A model generated the notes under the pieces. That model was not told where the DNA came from and searched no databases. It worked only from the letters and a program-made list of their open reading frames with translations. A program made the position numbers and the translations under genes. Of a stretch of DNA of 64,000 nt, positions 27,720 to 35,682 are shown one piece after another. This DNA comes from Planctomycetota bacterium (lineage in GTDB: Bacteria; Planctomycetota; Phycisphaerae; Phycisphaerales; SM1A02), in contig JAIOPG010000008.1 of NCBI GenBank assembly GCA_021414025.1, forward strand, positions 124,001 through 188,000, written 5' to 3'. Position 1 is the stretch's first letter; each line of letters begins with the position of its first letter.

Positions 27720-28457
27720 ATGAGTTCAGCCAAGAAAGACGAGCGCCTGCAGGAGCAGATGGAGAACGCCGAGGCCGCCCTGAAGAAGGGCAAGTGGTTC
27801 GAGGCCGAGCGGCTGGCGCAGCGGGCCATGGAGATGGCGCGGCGCACGGAGGACTTCGGTTCCATGGCGCGGATCTGCCTTCCGCTGCAGGAGGCACGCC
27901 GGCAGCGCGTGCAGGCGGCGCTGGACCTGAAGAAGATCCGAATCCTGCATTCCGGCAACATGGACGAGATCAAGATCGAATCCGGCAGCTACCTGCTCAT
28001 GCCCATGGTGCTGGTGGGCGCCGACGCGCGGCGGCTGCGGCTGGCGGCGCTGCGCGAGGAAAAGCCGGTGACCGTGCTCTGCTGCGAGCCGCCGAATCTG
28101 CGCGGCAAGTGGCCGGTGGTCGCCATCGGCGCGGCGACGGTCCGCGCCTACCTGGATCCGCCTGAGAATCCCAAGAAGCCGAGCATGAAGTGGTATGTCG
28201 GCGCCATGGAGGCGCTGGGCAACGCGGGCCTCTCGGGGAGCCACGTGGACACCGGCATGGATCTGGATCGCCAGATCGACGCGGTCCTGTCGCTGCTGGA
28301 CGCGGTTCCCGACCATGAGCGCCTGCACCAGGTGCTGGCGGAAATGTGCCGCGAGGCTGAAAAAGGCTTCGAGCGAAGCGAGACTCCGGCGCTGTCGGAA
28401 CTCGACGCGGAGCTGGCCCTGGAAGAGGAAACCGACATCGACAAGGAAGGCAAGTAA
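27720..28457 (+). CDS. Unknown protein at the end of the lipid A operon
   Basis: 245 residues, start ATG 27720, 16 bases after lpxA. An N-terminal helical segment looks like a single TPR-like pair (LQEQMENAEAALKKGKWFEA, ERLAQRAMEMARRTEDFG). A central alpha/beta part follows (YLLMPMVLVGADARRLRLAA, KPVTVLCCEPPNLRGKWPVV) and an acidic C-terminus (LDAELALEEETDIDKEGK). No signal peptide or transmembrane helix is visible, so it should be cytoplasmic. I recognise no family. Position suggests a link to lipid A or envelope regulation, but that is inference only. Confidence 0.7.
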   Translation: MSSAKKDERLQEQMENAEAALKKGKWFEAERLAQRAMEMARRTEDFGSMARICLPLQEARRQRVQAALDLKKIRILHSGNMDEIKIESGSYLLMPMVLVGADARRLRLAALREEKPVTVLCCEPPNLRGKWPVVAIGAATVRAYLDPPENPKKPSMKWYVGAMEALGNAGLSGSHVDTGMDLDRQIDAVLSLLDAVPDHERLHQVLAEMCREAEKGFERSETPALSELDAELALEEETDIDKEGK

Positions 28458-28510
28458 GCCTCGATCGTGGAGCCACCCTCCGCAGACGCGCCTGCGCCTC
28501 GGGCCAGTCC

Positions 28511-29677
28511 TCAACTCCAGTCCAGACCCTCGGGAAGCGCCCGGCCCAGTCGACGCGCTCCGGCGGCCTCAATGACATAGGCATCCTCGATGCGCACTCC
28601 GCCGATCGACTTGGAATAGAGCCCGGGCTCGATGGTGATCACATCGCCCTCCACCAGCGCCGGGCCTCCGCGGTCGACCAGCGGCGGCTCGTGCACGTCA
28701 AGGCCCAGGCCATGCCCGGTGCCATGCACCATGCCGCACCAAGAATCGGGCGCGTCCATCGGGGGCGTGCCGCTGCTGAAGCCCTGCTCGTGGATCACCC
28801 GGAGGGTTTCCGCGTTCACGTCGCCGCACAGCGCGCCGACACGGGCGGCCTTCACCGCCGCGGCCTTCGCCGCAACGACAGCCTGGTGCATCTTGGCGGC
28901 CTGCGCCGGAACCTTTCCATGCACCAGGGTCCGGGTGCAGTCGCCCCAGTAGCCGCTGGCCTTGGACCTGGGAAAAATGTCCACCATCACCAGTTCACCG
29001 CTGCGCAGCACGCCCTCGCCGTCGTGGTGGCAGTCCGCCCCCTGCTTTCCGCCGGCGACAATCGACCGGGGATTTTCATACCCGCGGGCCGCGAAAAACT
29101 GGTCGATCGCGCCGCGCACCCGCTCGCTGGTCAGCGGCGCTCCCTCGTGGAGCAGCTCGCCTTTGGCGTTGACCGCCGCCCGCGCAATCATCCGGCATGC
29201 CAGTTCAATGGCGTCCTGGGTCATGCACTGCGCCTCGTGCATGGCCTGGCGCTCGGCGGAGTCCTTGCTGCGCCGCGCCGATTGAAAGAGCCCGGGGTCG
29301 CATCGCAGGGCGATGCCCGCGGCGCCCAGCTCGTGGGCGAAGAGCGCGGGAAAAGTCCGGTCGCACACGGCGCGCTTGACCTTGGCGCGGCGCAGGCATT
29401 CGGCCAGCGCCTGCGCGGTGGCGACATCGCGCTCCGCCGACTGGCCCGCCGCCGGCACGAAGTCCCCCGGCACCGCGAAGACATCCGCCCGCGCATGCTG
29501 CTTGGCGCGACCGAGCTCGATGTCGCGCACGATCAGGGTGCGCCGACGCCCACCGCCGGAGGTGGCCACCTCGGCGCAGGCCAGCGGATCGCCCACGCGG
29601 AAGCGCAGCTGGTGAAAGAGGGTCATGTTGGTGGTCGAAATGCCGCCCATCACGATGGCTTCGTCGTTGTCGATCAT
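28511..29677 (-). CDS. M24 metallopeptidase, Xaa-Pro aminopeptidase type
   Basis: 388 residues. Cuts N-terminal residues before proline with two metal ions. The five ligands are visible: Asp in VMVDIFPR, Asp in GYWGDCTRTLVHG, His in HGTGHGLGLDVHEPP, Glu in VITIEPGLY and Glu in GGVRIEDAYVIE. The N-terminal creatinase-like domain is about residues 1-150. There is no signal peptide, so it is cytoplasmic. It converges with the lipid A operon; EttA lies upstream on the same strand with 18 bases between. Confidence 0.9.
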   Translation of the reverse strand: MIDNDEAIVMGGISTTNMTLFHQLRFRVGDPLACAEVATSGGGRRRTLIVRDIELGRAKQHARADVFAVPGDFVPAAGQSAERDVATAQALAECLRRAKVKRAVCDRTFPALFAHELGAAGIALRCDPGLFQSARRSKDSAERQAMHEAQCMTQDAIELACRMIARAAVNAKGELLHEGAPLTSERVRGAIDQFFAARGYENPRSIVAGGKQGADCHHDGEGVLRSGELVMVDIFPRSKASGYWGDCTRTLVHGKVPAQAAKMHQAVVAAKAAAVKAARVGALCGDVNAETLRVIHEQGFSSGTPPMDAPDSWCGMVHGTGHGLGLDVHEPPLVDRGGPALVEGDVITIEPGLYSKSIGGVRIEDAYVIEAAGARRLGRALPEGLDWS

Positions 29678-29695
29678 GGCCCCATCTTAATCGCG

Positions 29696-31399
29696 TTAAT
29701 CGCGCGATAGTTTGCGATGGCGGATGCGCTTGGGGATGGTGTCGACGGTGGCCCCGGTGCGCTTGCGGTGGTCCGCTTCGTATTCGCTCCAGCCGCCGGG
29801 ATAGAAAAAGACCTTGCTGTCGCCTTCGAAGGCCAGGATGTGGGTGGCCACGCGGTCCAGGAACCAGCGGTCGTGGCTGATGCAGAGCACGGTGCCCGCG
29901 AAATTCTGCACGGCCTCCTCCAGCGCCCGCATGGTGTTCACGTCGATGTCATTGGTCGGTTCATCCAGCAGAATCACGTTTGCGCCGCTGGTCAGCATCC
30001 GCGCCAGATGAACGCGGTTCCGCTCACCGCCCGAAAGCACGCCGACCAGTTTCTGCTGTTCCGTGCCGCTGAATCCGTAGCGGCTGACGTAGGCGCGGCT
30101 GTTCACCGTGGCGGTGCCCAGCTTGATCTCCTCGACGCCGCCGGAAATCGCCTGCCAGACGCTCTCCTTGTCGCTCAAGGTGTCGCGGGTCTGCTCCAGG
30201 TAGGCCAGCTTCACCGTCTCGCCGATCTTCAGGGTTCCGCCATCCGGCTTGTCCTGCCCGGTGATCATGCGGAAGAGCGTCGTCTTGCCGGCGCCGTTGG
30301 GGCCAACGATGCCGACCACTGCGCCGGGCGGAATCAGGAAGTTGGCGTCCTCCAGCAGCAGGTTGTCGCCGAAACTTTTGCTCAGGCCGATGGCCTCCAC
30401 CACAACGGTGCCCAGCCGCGGCCCCGGCGGAATGTAGATCTCGATCTCCTTGATCTTGGCCTTGGCGTCCTCGTTGAGCATCTGCTCGTAACTCTGCACG
30501 CGGGCCTTGCTCTTGGATTGCCGGCCCTTGGGATTCTTGCGGATCCAATCCAACTCGCGTGCCAGCGCCCGTTGCCGCTGACCTTCCTGCTTCGATTCCA
30601 GAGCCAGCCGCTTTTCCTTCTGCTCCAGCCAGCCCGTGTAGTTGCCGCGGTAGGGAATGCCCTCGCCCCGGTCGAGCTCCAGGATCCAGGTGGCGACGTT
30701 GTCCAGGAAGTAACGGTCGTGCGTCACCGCGATCACGGTGCCCTTGTAGTTCTGCAGATGGTGCTCCAGCCAGTCCACGCTTTCCGCGTCAAGATGGTTG
30801 GTCGGCTCGTCCAGCAGCAGGATGTCGGGCTTTTTCAGCAGCAAGCGGCAAAGGGCCACGCGGCGCTTCTCGCCGCCGGAGCAGGTGTTCATGGGCTGGT
30901 CCGGAGGCGGGCAGCGCAAGGCCTCCATCGCCATCTCCAGTTGGTGGTCGATGGTCCAGGCGTCAAACTTCTCGAGCTGCTCCTGCACGACCGCGAGCCG
31001 GTCCAAGGTGCGCTGCATCGCCGCGTCGTCCAGCGACTCGGCCAGCTTCTCATTGAGGCGGTCATATTCGGCAAGCAGGTCGAAGGTCGCCTGGGCGCCT
31101 TCGCGGACAATCTCAATCGCGGTTCGCGTCTCGCCCAGAAGCGGCTCCTGCTCGAGGTAGCCCACCTCGTAGCCGTTGGCGCTCCAGACCTTGCCGTCGA
31201 AGACCTTGTCCACTCCGGCCATGATCTTGAGCAGCGTGCTCTTGCCCGACCCGTTCAAGCCCAGCACGCCGATCTTGGCGCCGAAGTAATAGGAGAGCGA
31301 GACATCCTTCAGGATGACCCGGCGGTCGATTTCCTTGGTGACTCCCGTCATCGAAAAGATGATCTGGGTGGTTTCGCTGCTGGTGGATGGAGCTGCCAT
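29696..31399 (-). CDS. ettA: Energy-dependent translational throttle protein EttA
   Basis: 567 residues, an ABC-F protein with two ATPase domains. Walker A motifs are GLNGSGKSTLLKIMAG and GPNGAGKTTLFRMITG; signature motifs CSGGEKRRVALCRLLL and LSGGERNRVHLARML; Walker B LLLDEPTNHLDAESV and ILLDEPTNDIDVNTM. The arm between them (LYIPPGPRLG-type segment: IEIYIPPGPRLGTVVVEA) is typical of EttA. It binds the ribosomal E site and gates elongation by ATP level. The longer frame to 31480 adds an AT-rich stretch; ATG 31399 matches the family. Confidence 0.93.
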   Translation of the reverse strand: MAAPSTSSETTQIIFSMTGVTKEIDRRVILKDVSLSYYFGAKIGVLGLNGSGKSTLLKIMAGVDKVFDGKVWSANGYEVGYLEQEPLLGETRTAIEIVREGAQATFDLLAEYDRLNEKLAESLDDAAMQRTLDRLAVVQEQLEKFDAWTIDHQLEMAMEALRCPPPDQPMNTCSGGEKRRVALCRLLLKKPDILLLDEPTNHLDAESVDWLEHHLQNYKGTVIAVTHDRYFLDNVATWILELDRGEGIPYRGNYTGWLEQKEKRLALESKQEGQRQRALARELDWIRKNPKGRQSKSKARVQSYEQMLNEDAKAKIKEIEIYIPPGPRLGTVVVEAIGLSKSFGDNLLLEDANFLIPPGAVVGIVGPNGAGKTTLFRMITGQDKPDGGTLKIGETVKLAYLEQTRDTLSDKESVWQAISGGVEEIKLGTATVNSRAYVSRYGFSGTEQQKLVGVLSGGERNRVHLARMLTSGANVILLDEPTNDIDVNTMRALEEAVQNFAGTVLCISHDRWFLDRVATHILAFEGDSKVFFYPGGWSEYEADHRKRTGATVDTIPKRIRHRKLSRD

Positions 31400-31547
31400 G
31401 AATCGAGGCTTTGATCCTAGCGAATTCAATTTTTCAAAAATACCCCGGTGAAATGGCTTGTTTTTGACATTGATGTCCAATAACTTTTACGCCGCTTTGG
31501 TCAAATCAAGACTTTTGCCCTCCGCCGGAACAAACGGAAAAAAGGTT

Positions 31548-31576
31548 TTAACAATTTTCAAAATTCATTAACAATT
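31548..31576 (+). repeat. Direct repeat ttaacaatt, two copies
   Basis: ttaacaatt occurs at 31548-31556 and 31568-31576, exactly 20 bases start to start (about two helical turns). A related tgaacaatt lies at 31669-31677 and again at 33092-33100 before the paralog. The spacing suits a dimeric or cooperative DNA-binding protein, but composition alone could explain the AT-rich pair. Confidence 0.4.
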
Positions 31577-31719
31577 ATTTGCATCGCATAAAAGCCGGAG
31601 TAGGTTTCCTTCAACTCGGGATAAGGGCAGAACTGCGTGAGCAGTTTTGGTCGGTTCCCTGAAGTTTCTGAACAATTCCCTTTCACTCGTTCAGAGCCTC
31701 AATTTAACGCGTCCCCTTT

Positions 31720-31743
31720 TTCTAACTGTTGTATCAGTTAGAA
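31720..31743 (+). promoter_or_regulatory. Leader hairpin before the first PEP-CTERM-like gene
   Basis: ttctaactg and cagttagaa form a perfect 9-bp stem around a six-base loop, ending 33 bases before the ATG. It could be an operator dyad or an mRNA-stabilising leader hairpin. The second paralog has no equivalent. Confidence 0.45.
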
Positions 31744-31776
31744 GTGTTCTGAGTTCCCTTTTCGGAGTTTGTTCCC

Positions 31777-32706
31777 ATGAAGATTTCCCTTTCACTTCTT
31801 TCTGTCGGCATGATTGCCGCAGCCGCTGGTGCCGGTAGCACAGATTTCTTTGATCACAGCGGCTCGGGTCTGCAGATGTCTGCAAGCCGCGCTTCCCGCA
31901 GTGAAGCCGTCACCACCCTCTTCTCCACAGACTTCAACAGTTACACAACTGGCGCTGTCTGCACGGACCTGACCGGTGGCACGATGGGTCAGGACAGCTG
32001 GTGGCAGGCCTCCTCCGGCACCTACAACGCCTTCGCCATCTCTGCTGCCACCTCCGGCAACAAGAAGATGCGGTCGAACTTCGGTTCAGCCGCTGCTGCT
32101 GCCACCAACTTCCTCTGGCAGGACAATGCCGGCGGCGGTTACACCCCCTTCACCACAGGCAAGGGTTTCGAGGCAGACTTCAATCTGACTCGCTTCTCCA
32201 ACACCCTGACCGCGAAGAAGGGCCAGACCCAGCTCCGCACCTACGACGTGACCGGCACGCAGACCGCCACTGGTTTCATCTTTGACAATTACGCGACTGG
32301 AACTCAACCCTCCATCCGTGGACTTGCCTACCTGAACACCGGCACCGCTGCGACCACCGGCACCTACGCCTTCACACTCGCAACGGGTAGCGCGACGACC
32401 AGCATGGGCGTCGGCCATGACTACTACTGCGCGTATGACAGCTGCACCGGTTTCGTGTACTGGGGCTGGGACGTTGGTCTCGCCACCGAAACGAACTGGT
32501 TCTTTGATCCGCTCGGAGCGGGCTACATCTTGGCCACCGGCCAGGTCGTGAATGAGGCGGACTTCCTGTCCGTCCGCAACACGGCTACCACCGCTGGCTT
32601 CATGGATCTGGACAACGTTGCGTTCTACGCATACGACTGCCCGGCTCCAGGCGCCGCTGCACTGCTCGGCCTCGCTGGCCTCGCTGGCCGTCGTCGTCGC
32701 GCCTGA
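31777..32706 (+). CDS. Secreted protein with PEP-CTERM-like tail, paralog 1
   Basis: 309 residues. Signal peptide MKISLSLLSVGMIAAAAGAG, a Gly/Thr/Ser/Ala-rich beta domain (TDFNSYTTGAVCTD, GQDSWWQASSGTYNAFAIS, WQDNAGGGY, RFSNTL) and a sorting-type tail: PAPGAAALLGLAGLAG then RRRRA at the C-terminus. Such tails (proline motif, hydrophobic helix, Arg cluster) are processed by exosortase-like enzymes in PEP-CTERM systems. None is encoded nearby. Codon use is less GC-rich than its neighbours. The next gene is a close paralog. It is probably an extracellular or surface protein; its role is unknown. Confidence 0.82.
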   Translation: MKISLSLLSVGMIAAAAGAGSTDFFDHSGSGLQMSASRASRSEAVTTLFSTDFNSYTTGAVCTDLTGGTMGQDSWWQASSGTYNAFAISAATSGNKKMRSNFGSAAAAATNFLWQDNAGGGYTPFTTGKGFEADFNLTRFSNTLTAKKGQTQLRTYDVTGTQTATGFIFDNYATGTQPSIRGLAYLNTGTAATTGTYAFTLATGSATTSMGVGHDYYCAYDSCTGFVYWGWDVGLATETNWFFDPLGAGYILATGQVVNEADFLSVRNTATTAGFMDLDNVAFYAYDCPAPGAAALLGLAGLAGRRRRA

Positions 32707-32746
32707 GTTACTTAGGACTCAGACACTCACTGATACTGTCACCTCA

Positions 32747-32786
32747 GAGAGCCCTCCGATTCGTCGGGGGGCTCTCTTCTTTTTTG
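32747..32786 (+). terminator. Rho-independent terminator of paralog 1
   Basis: gagagccctccga and tcggggggctctc pair over 13 positions with one G-T wobble around loop ttcg, followed by ttctttttt. It starts 40 bases after the stop. Confidence 0.9.
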
Positions 32787-32840
32787 CCATGGGTGCGAGC
32801 TTCGTGAACGAGGTGCTATCAGTCGCAGAGAAAACGCTCT

Positions 32841-32933
32841 GCGGAAAAGGTGGCACCAGTCGCTCAGACAACGCTCCGGGGCTCGCAGACTCGCCCCTGC
32901 GCTAAACTCGCTTTGTGGTGCCACCTTTTCCGC
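32841..32933. repeat. 18-bp perfect inverted repeat with 57-base spacer
   Basis: gcggaaaaggtggcacca at 32841-32858 is the exact reverse complement of the sequence at 32916-32933. The spacer holds further partial dyads (ctccggggctcgc / gcccctgcgc). The perfect arms and structured centre suggest a MITE-like or other interspersed repeat. No transposase or flanking target duplication was identified. Confidence 0.75.
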
Positions 32934-33076
32934 GACGCGGGATAGCGAACCCGCTTGGTGATAGCGCCTTGCCCGCTGCGTTCGATCCAGCCAAAACAGA
33001 AGAATCGCTTGGCTGCATCGCAATATGCTTCATTCTGCAGGGAGTAAGGGTTAAACTGGCAAAGCAAACTTGTTCC

Positions 33077-33103
33077 GTTCCCCTAAGTACCTGAACAATT
33101 CGC
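33077..33103 (+). promoter_or_regulatory. Conserved upstream element shared by both paralogs
   Basis: gttcccctaagtacctgaac (continuing aattcgc) matches ttccctgaagtttctgaac (continuing aattccc) at 31655-31680. Before paralog 2 it ends about 20 bases from the ATG; before paralog 1 about 100 bases. It could be a promoter or operator copied with the gene. Confidence 0.45.
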
Positions 33104-33121
33104 TACTCCGGAGCGTGCCGC

Positions 33122-34057
33122 ATGAAGATTTCCCTTTCGCTTTTTTCGGTCGGCATGATTGCTGCTGCTGCCTCTGCCGGCAGCACAGATTTCTTTGATC
33201 ACTCCGGTGTCGGTCTGCAGATGGGCACCCGCAGCGCTCGTAGCGAGGCCGTCACCTCCCTCTTCTCAGCGGACTTCAACAGCTACACCACTGGCGTTGT
33301 CTGCACCGATCGGACCGGTGGCACCATGGGCCAGGACAACTGGTGGCAGTTTAGTTCCGGCACCTACAACGCGTTCGCCATCTCGGCTGCCACTTCTGGC
33401 AACAAGAATTTGCGAGCCAGCTGGGGGACGTCCGGCACGAGTTCTGCATCTACAAACTGGCTTTGGCAGGACAATGCCGGCGGCGGTTACGCTCCGATCA
33501 CGGGTTTCAACGGGGGCTTCGAGGCAGATTTCAACCTGACCCGCTTCTCCAACACCTTGTCGACCAAGAAGGGTCAGACCCAGTTTCGCACCTACGATGT
33601 GACTGTTACTCAGACCGCCACTGGTTTCATCTTTGACAACTACGCGACTGGAACTCAACCCTCCATCCGCGGACTTGCCTACCTGAACACCGGCACTGCT
33701 GCGACCACCGGCACTTACGCTTTCACACTCGCAACGGGTAGCGCCACGACCAGCATGGGCGTCGGCCATGACTACTACTGCGCGTATGAACGCTGGACCG
33801 GCTTCATCTACTGGGGCTGGGACGTTGGTCTGAGTACCGAGCAGGGCTTCTTTTTTGATCCTCAATCGAACGGATACATCCTCACCGACCAGATCATCAA
33901 TGAGGCTGACTTCCTGTCCGTCCGCAACACGGCCACCTCCGCTGGCTTCATGGACATCGACAATGTTGGGTTCTTCGCATACGACGACATCCCCGCTCCA
34001 GGCGCCGCTGCTCTCCTCGGCTTGGCCGGTCTTGCCGGTCGCCGTCGACGCGCCTGA
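33122..34057 (+). CDS. Secreted protein with PEP-CTERM-like tail, paralog 2
   Basis: 311 residues, the same architecture as paralog 1: signal peptide MKISLSLFSVGMIAAAASAG, Gly/Ser/Thr-rich beta domain, tail PAPGAAALLGLAGLAG then RRRRA. Residues 163-222 are identical to residues 161-220 of paralog 1, while the flanking parts differ at many sites. The two are thus a tandem duplication, perhaps kept similar by gene conversion. CGGAG about 11 bases upstream of the ATG. Function unknown; secreted or surface location inferred. Confidence 0.82.
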   Translation: MKISLSLFSVGMIAAAASAGSTDFFDHSGVGLQMGTRSARSEAVTSLFSADFNSYTTGVVCTDRTGGTMGQDNWWQFSSGTYNAFAISAATSGNKNLRASWGTSGTSSASTNWLWQDNAGGGYAPITGFNGGFEADFNLTRFSNTLSTKKGQTQFRTYDVTVTQTATGFIFDNYATGTQPSIRGLAYLNTGTAATTGTYAFTLATGSATTSMGVGHDYYCAYERWTGFIYWGWDVGLSTEQGFFFDPQSNGYILTDQIINEADFLSVRNTATSAGFMDIDNVGFFAYDDIPAPGAAALLGLAGLAGRRRRA

Positions 34058-34064
34058 TTCGTCG

Positions 34065-34093
34065 TTGACGGATGGGTCGTGGCGGACTACCCT
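34065..34093 (+). promoter_or_regulatory. Possible sigma-70 promoter of the initiator tRNA
   Basis: ttgacg (34065-34070) and taccct (34088-34093) are spaced by 17 bases and lie 15 bases before the mature tRNA 5' end. The -35 is a good match to TTGACA; the -10 is weak. Confidence 0.4.
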
Positions 34094-34107
34094 GCGGAAC
34101 TCAAGAC

Positions 34108-34181
<74 letters not shown>

Positions 34182-34226
34182 TTCGGATCTGGTCCAGGAA
34201 ACTGGCCGATCCCAAGTTGAATGCGA

Positions 34227-34260
34227 ATGCCTCGGCAAGAGCCGGGGCGTTTGTGTTTTT
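34227..34260 (+). terminator. Terminator after the initiator tRNA
   Basis: atgcctcggc and gccggggcgt form a 10-bp stem with two G-T pairs around loop aaga, followed by ttgtgttttt. It lies 45 bases after the tRNA end and separates it from the CorC-like gene. Confidence 0.8.
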
Positions 34261-34343
34261 ACAGCACTTTGCCGCGTGCCTCAACTCAAGGCTGGAGTTG
34301 GGACATCACAGGCGGGGATGGTCTGATTCGCGATAATCAGGCC

Positions 34344-35639
34344 ATGCTCCTCCCCCTTGCCATCCTCGCGGTGCTGCTGATCCTTAATGGATTCTTTGCC
34401 ATGGCCGAGCTGGCCATGATGACCTCGCGCCAGAGCCGCCTGCAACTGGCCGCCGCCAAGGGCAGCAGCGGCGCGGCCACCGCCCTGTCGCTTTCCCGGG
34501 AACCCACCCGCTTCCTTTCGACGGTGCAAGTCGGCATCACGCTCATCGGCATTCTCTCAGGCGCCTTTGGCGAAAGGGCGTTGTCGGGCGAACTTCAAAT
34601 GCAGGTTGCGCGGGTTTCATGGCTCGCCGGCTACAGCGAGCCGATCTCGCTGGTGATCGTCGTCCTGGTCATCACCTATTTCTCGCTGGTGGTGGGCGAG
34701 CTGGTTCCCAAGCGCCTGGCCCTGGCCCATCCCGAGGCGATCGCTTCCTTCATCGCCAAGCCGCTCAATCTGCTCTCCAAGGTCGCGGCGTGGCCTGTCA
34801 GGGTGCTGACGCTCTCCACCGACGCGCTGCTCAAGGTTCTGCGGGTCAAGCAACGGGGTGACGACGATGTGTCGGAGGACGATGTGAAGGCGCTGGTGGC
34901 GCGGGCGGCGAGCACCGGCATCTTTGATCCCCTGGAGCACAAGCTCTTCCAGCGCGTTTTCCGCGTCGGCGACCTCACCGTCGAGTCGCTGATGGTCCCC
35001 CGCTCGGACATTGTCTGGATCGATGAGGACGAGCCGATCGCCGATGTCCGCGTGCTGGTGGGCACCAGCCCGCATTCTCACTTTCCGGTGTGCCGCCGCA
35101 AAATCGACCAGTTGATCGGGGTGATTCACATCAAGGACTTGATCACCTACGGCCTCCTGGCGGGGACGGACTTCAAGGTCGGCGTGGTGGCGCAGCAGCC
35201 CATGTTCATTCCCGGGACCATGCCCGCGCTCAATCTGCTGGACCAGTTCCAGCGCACCAAGACCCATGTGGCGTTCGTCGTCGATGAGTACGGCGGAACG
35301 CAGGGGCTCATCACGCTCAATGACGTCGTGCGCGCTGTGGTCGGCGACATTCCCCATCGAACCGAGGAGCCCGGGCCTGCGGGACAGCGCCGCGGCGATG
35401 GGTCATGGCTGCTCGACGGGTCGCTCCCATTGCATGAGATGGCGATCCTCTTGAATATCGCCCCCGAAGCCATGGCTGAATTCCCGGGCGTGAACACCGT
35501 CGCGGGCCTGGCCCTTGCTCAGCTGGGGCACATCCCCGTGCCCGGCGAGAAGGCGGTGTGGCGCGGATTCATGCTGGAAGTCGTGGACATGGACGGCACG
35601 CGCATCGACAAGGTGCTGGCGATGCCGCTCAAAGCGTAA
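34344..35639 (+). CDS. HlyC/CorC family membrane protein with CBS domains
   Basis: 431 residues. An N-terminal DUF21/CNNM membrane domain (LAILAVLLILNGFFAMAELA, VGITLIGILSGAFGERAL, IVVLVITYFSLVVGELVPKR) is followed by a CBS pair (VESLMVPRSDIVWIDEDEPI, FPVCRRKIDQLIGVIHIKDL) and a C-terminal CorC_HlyC domain (GDGSWLLDGSLPLHEMAIL). Related proteins transport or sense Mg or Co, and some are called hemolysins only for historical reasons. ATG 34344 begins the first helix; the upstream frame overlaps the tRNA terminator and is discarded. Confidence 0.9.
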   Translation: MLLPLAILAVLLILNGFFAMAELAMMTSRQSRLQLAAAKGSSGAATALSLSREPTRFLSTVQVGITLIGILSGAFGERALSGELQMQVARVSWLAGYSEPISLVIVVLVITYFSLVVGELVPKRLALAHPEAIASFIAKPLNLLSKVAAWPVRVLTLSTDALLKVLRVKQRGDDDVSEDDVKALVARAASTGIFDPLEHKLFQRVFRVGDLTVESLMVPRSDIVWIDEDEPIADVRVLVGTSPHSHFPVCRRKIDQLIGVIHIKDLITYGLLAGTDFKVGVVAQQPMFIPGTMPALNLLDQFQRTKTHVAFVVDEYGGTQGLITLNDVVRAVVGDIPHRTEEPGPAGQRRGDGSWLLDGSLPLHEMAILLNIAPEAMAEFPGVNTVAGLALAQLGHIPVPGEKAVWRGFMLEVVDMDGTRIDKVLAMPLKA

Positions 35640-35682
35640 GGCGCAGGTCGAAGGTCATGATTGGAACGAGTGTAACGAACGG

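Larger units (their letters stand above)
31400..31776. promoter_or_regulatory. AT-rich leader region of the first PEP-CTERM-like gene
   Basis: 377 bases without a gene, clearly AT-richer than the surroundings. It holds two copies of ttaacaatt (31548-31556 and 31568-31576, 20 bases apart), a small hairpin aactgc-gtga-gcagtt (31631-31646), the element ttccctgaagtttctgaac (31655-31673, leading into aattcc) that is also found upstream of the second paralog, and a 9-bp hairpin ttctaactg / cagttagaa (31720-31743). CGGAG about 11 bases before the ATG may be the ribosome binding site. The promoter itself could not be fixed. Confidence 0.5.
32707..33121. other. Intergenic segment between the paralogs, possible mobile-element relic
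   Basis: 415 bases. It contains the terminator of paralog 1, then a block from about 32790 to 33030 dominated by an 18-bp inverted repeat and smaller dyads, then the conserved element of paralog 2 (33077-33103). Minus-strand open frames cover it but show no recognisable domain and read through the repeat. The block looks like a small non-coding insertion between the duplicated genes. Confidence 0.5.

Noticed and set aside
32841-32933. Resemblance of the inverted repeat to an integron attC site
   Set aside because: No GTTRRRY / RYYYAAC core pair and no integrase or cassette genes nearby.
32739-33023. 94-codon minus-strand open frame in the paralog intergenic region
   Set aside because: Reads through the terminator and the inverted repeat, with no domain; treated as non-coding.
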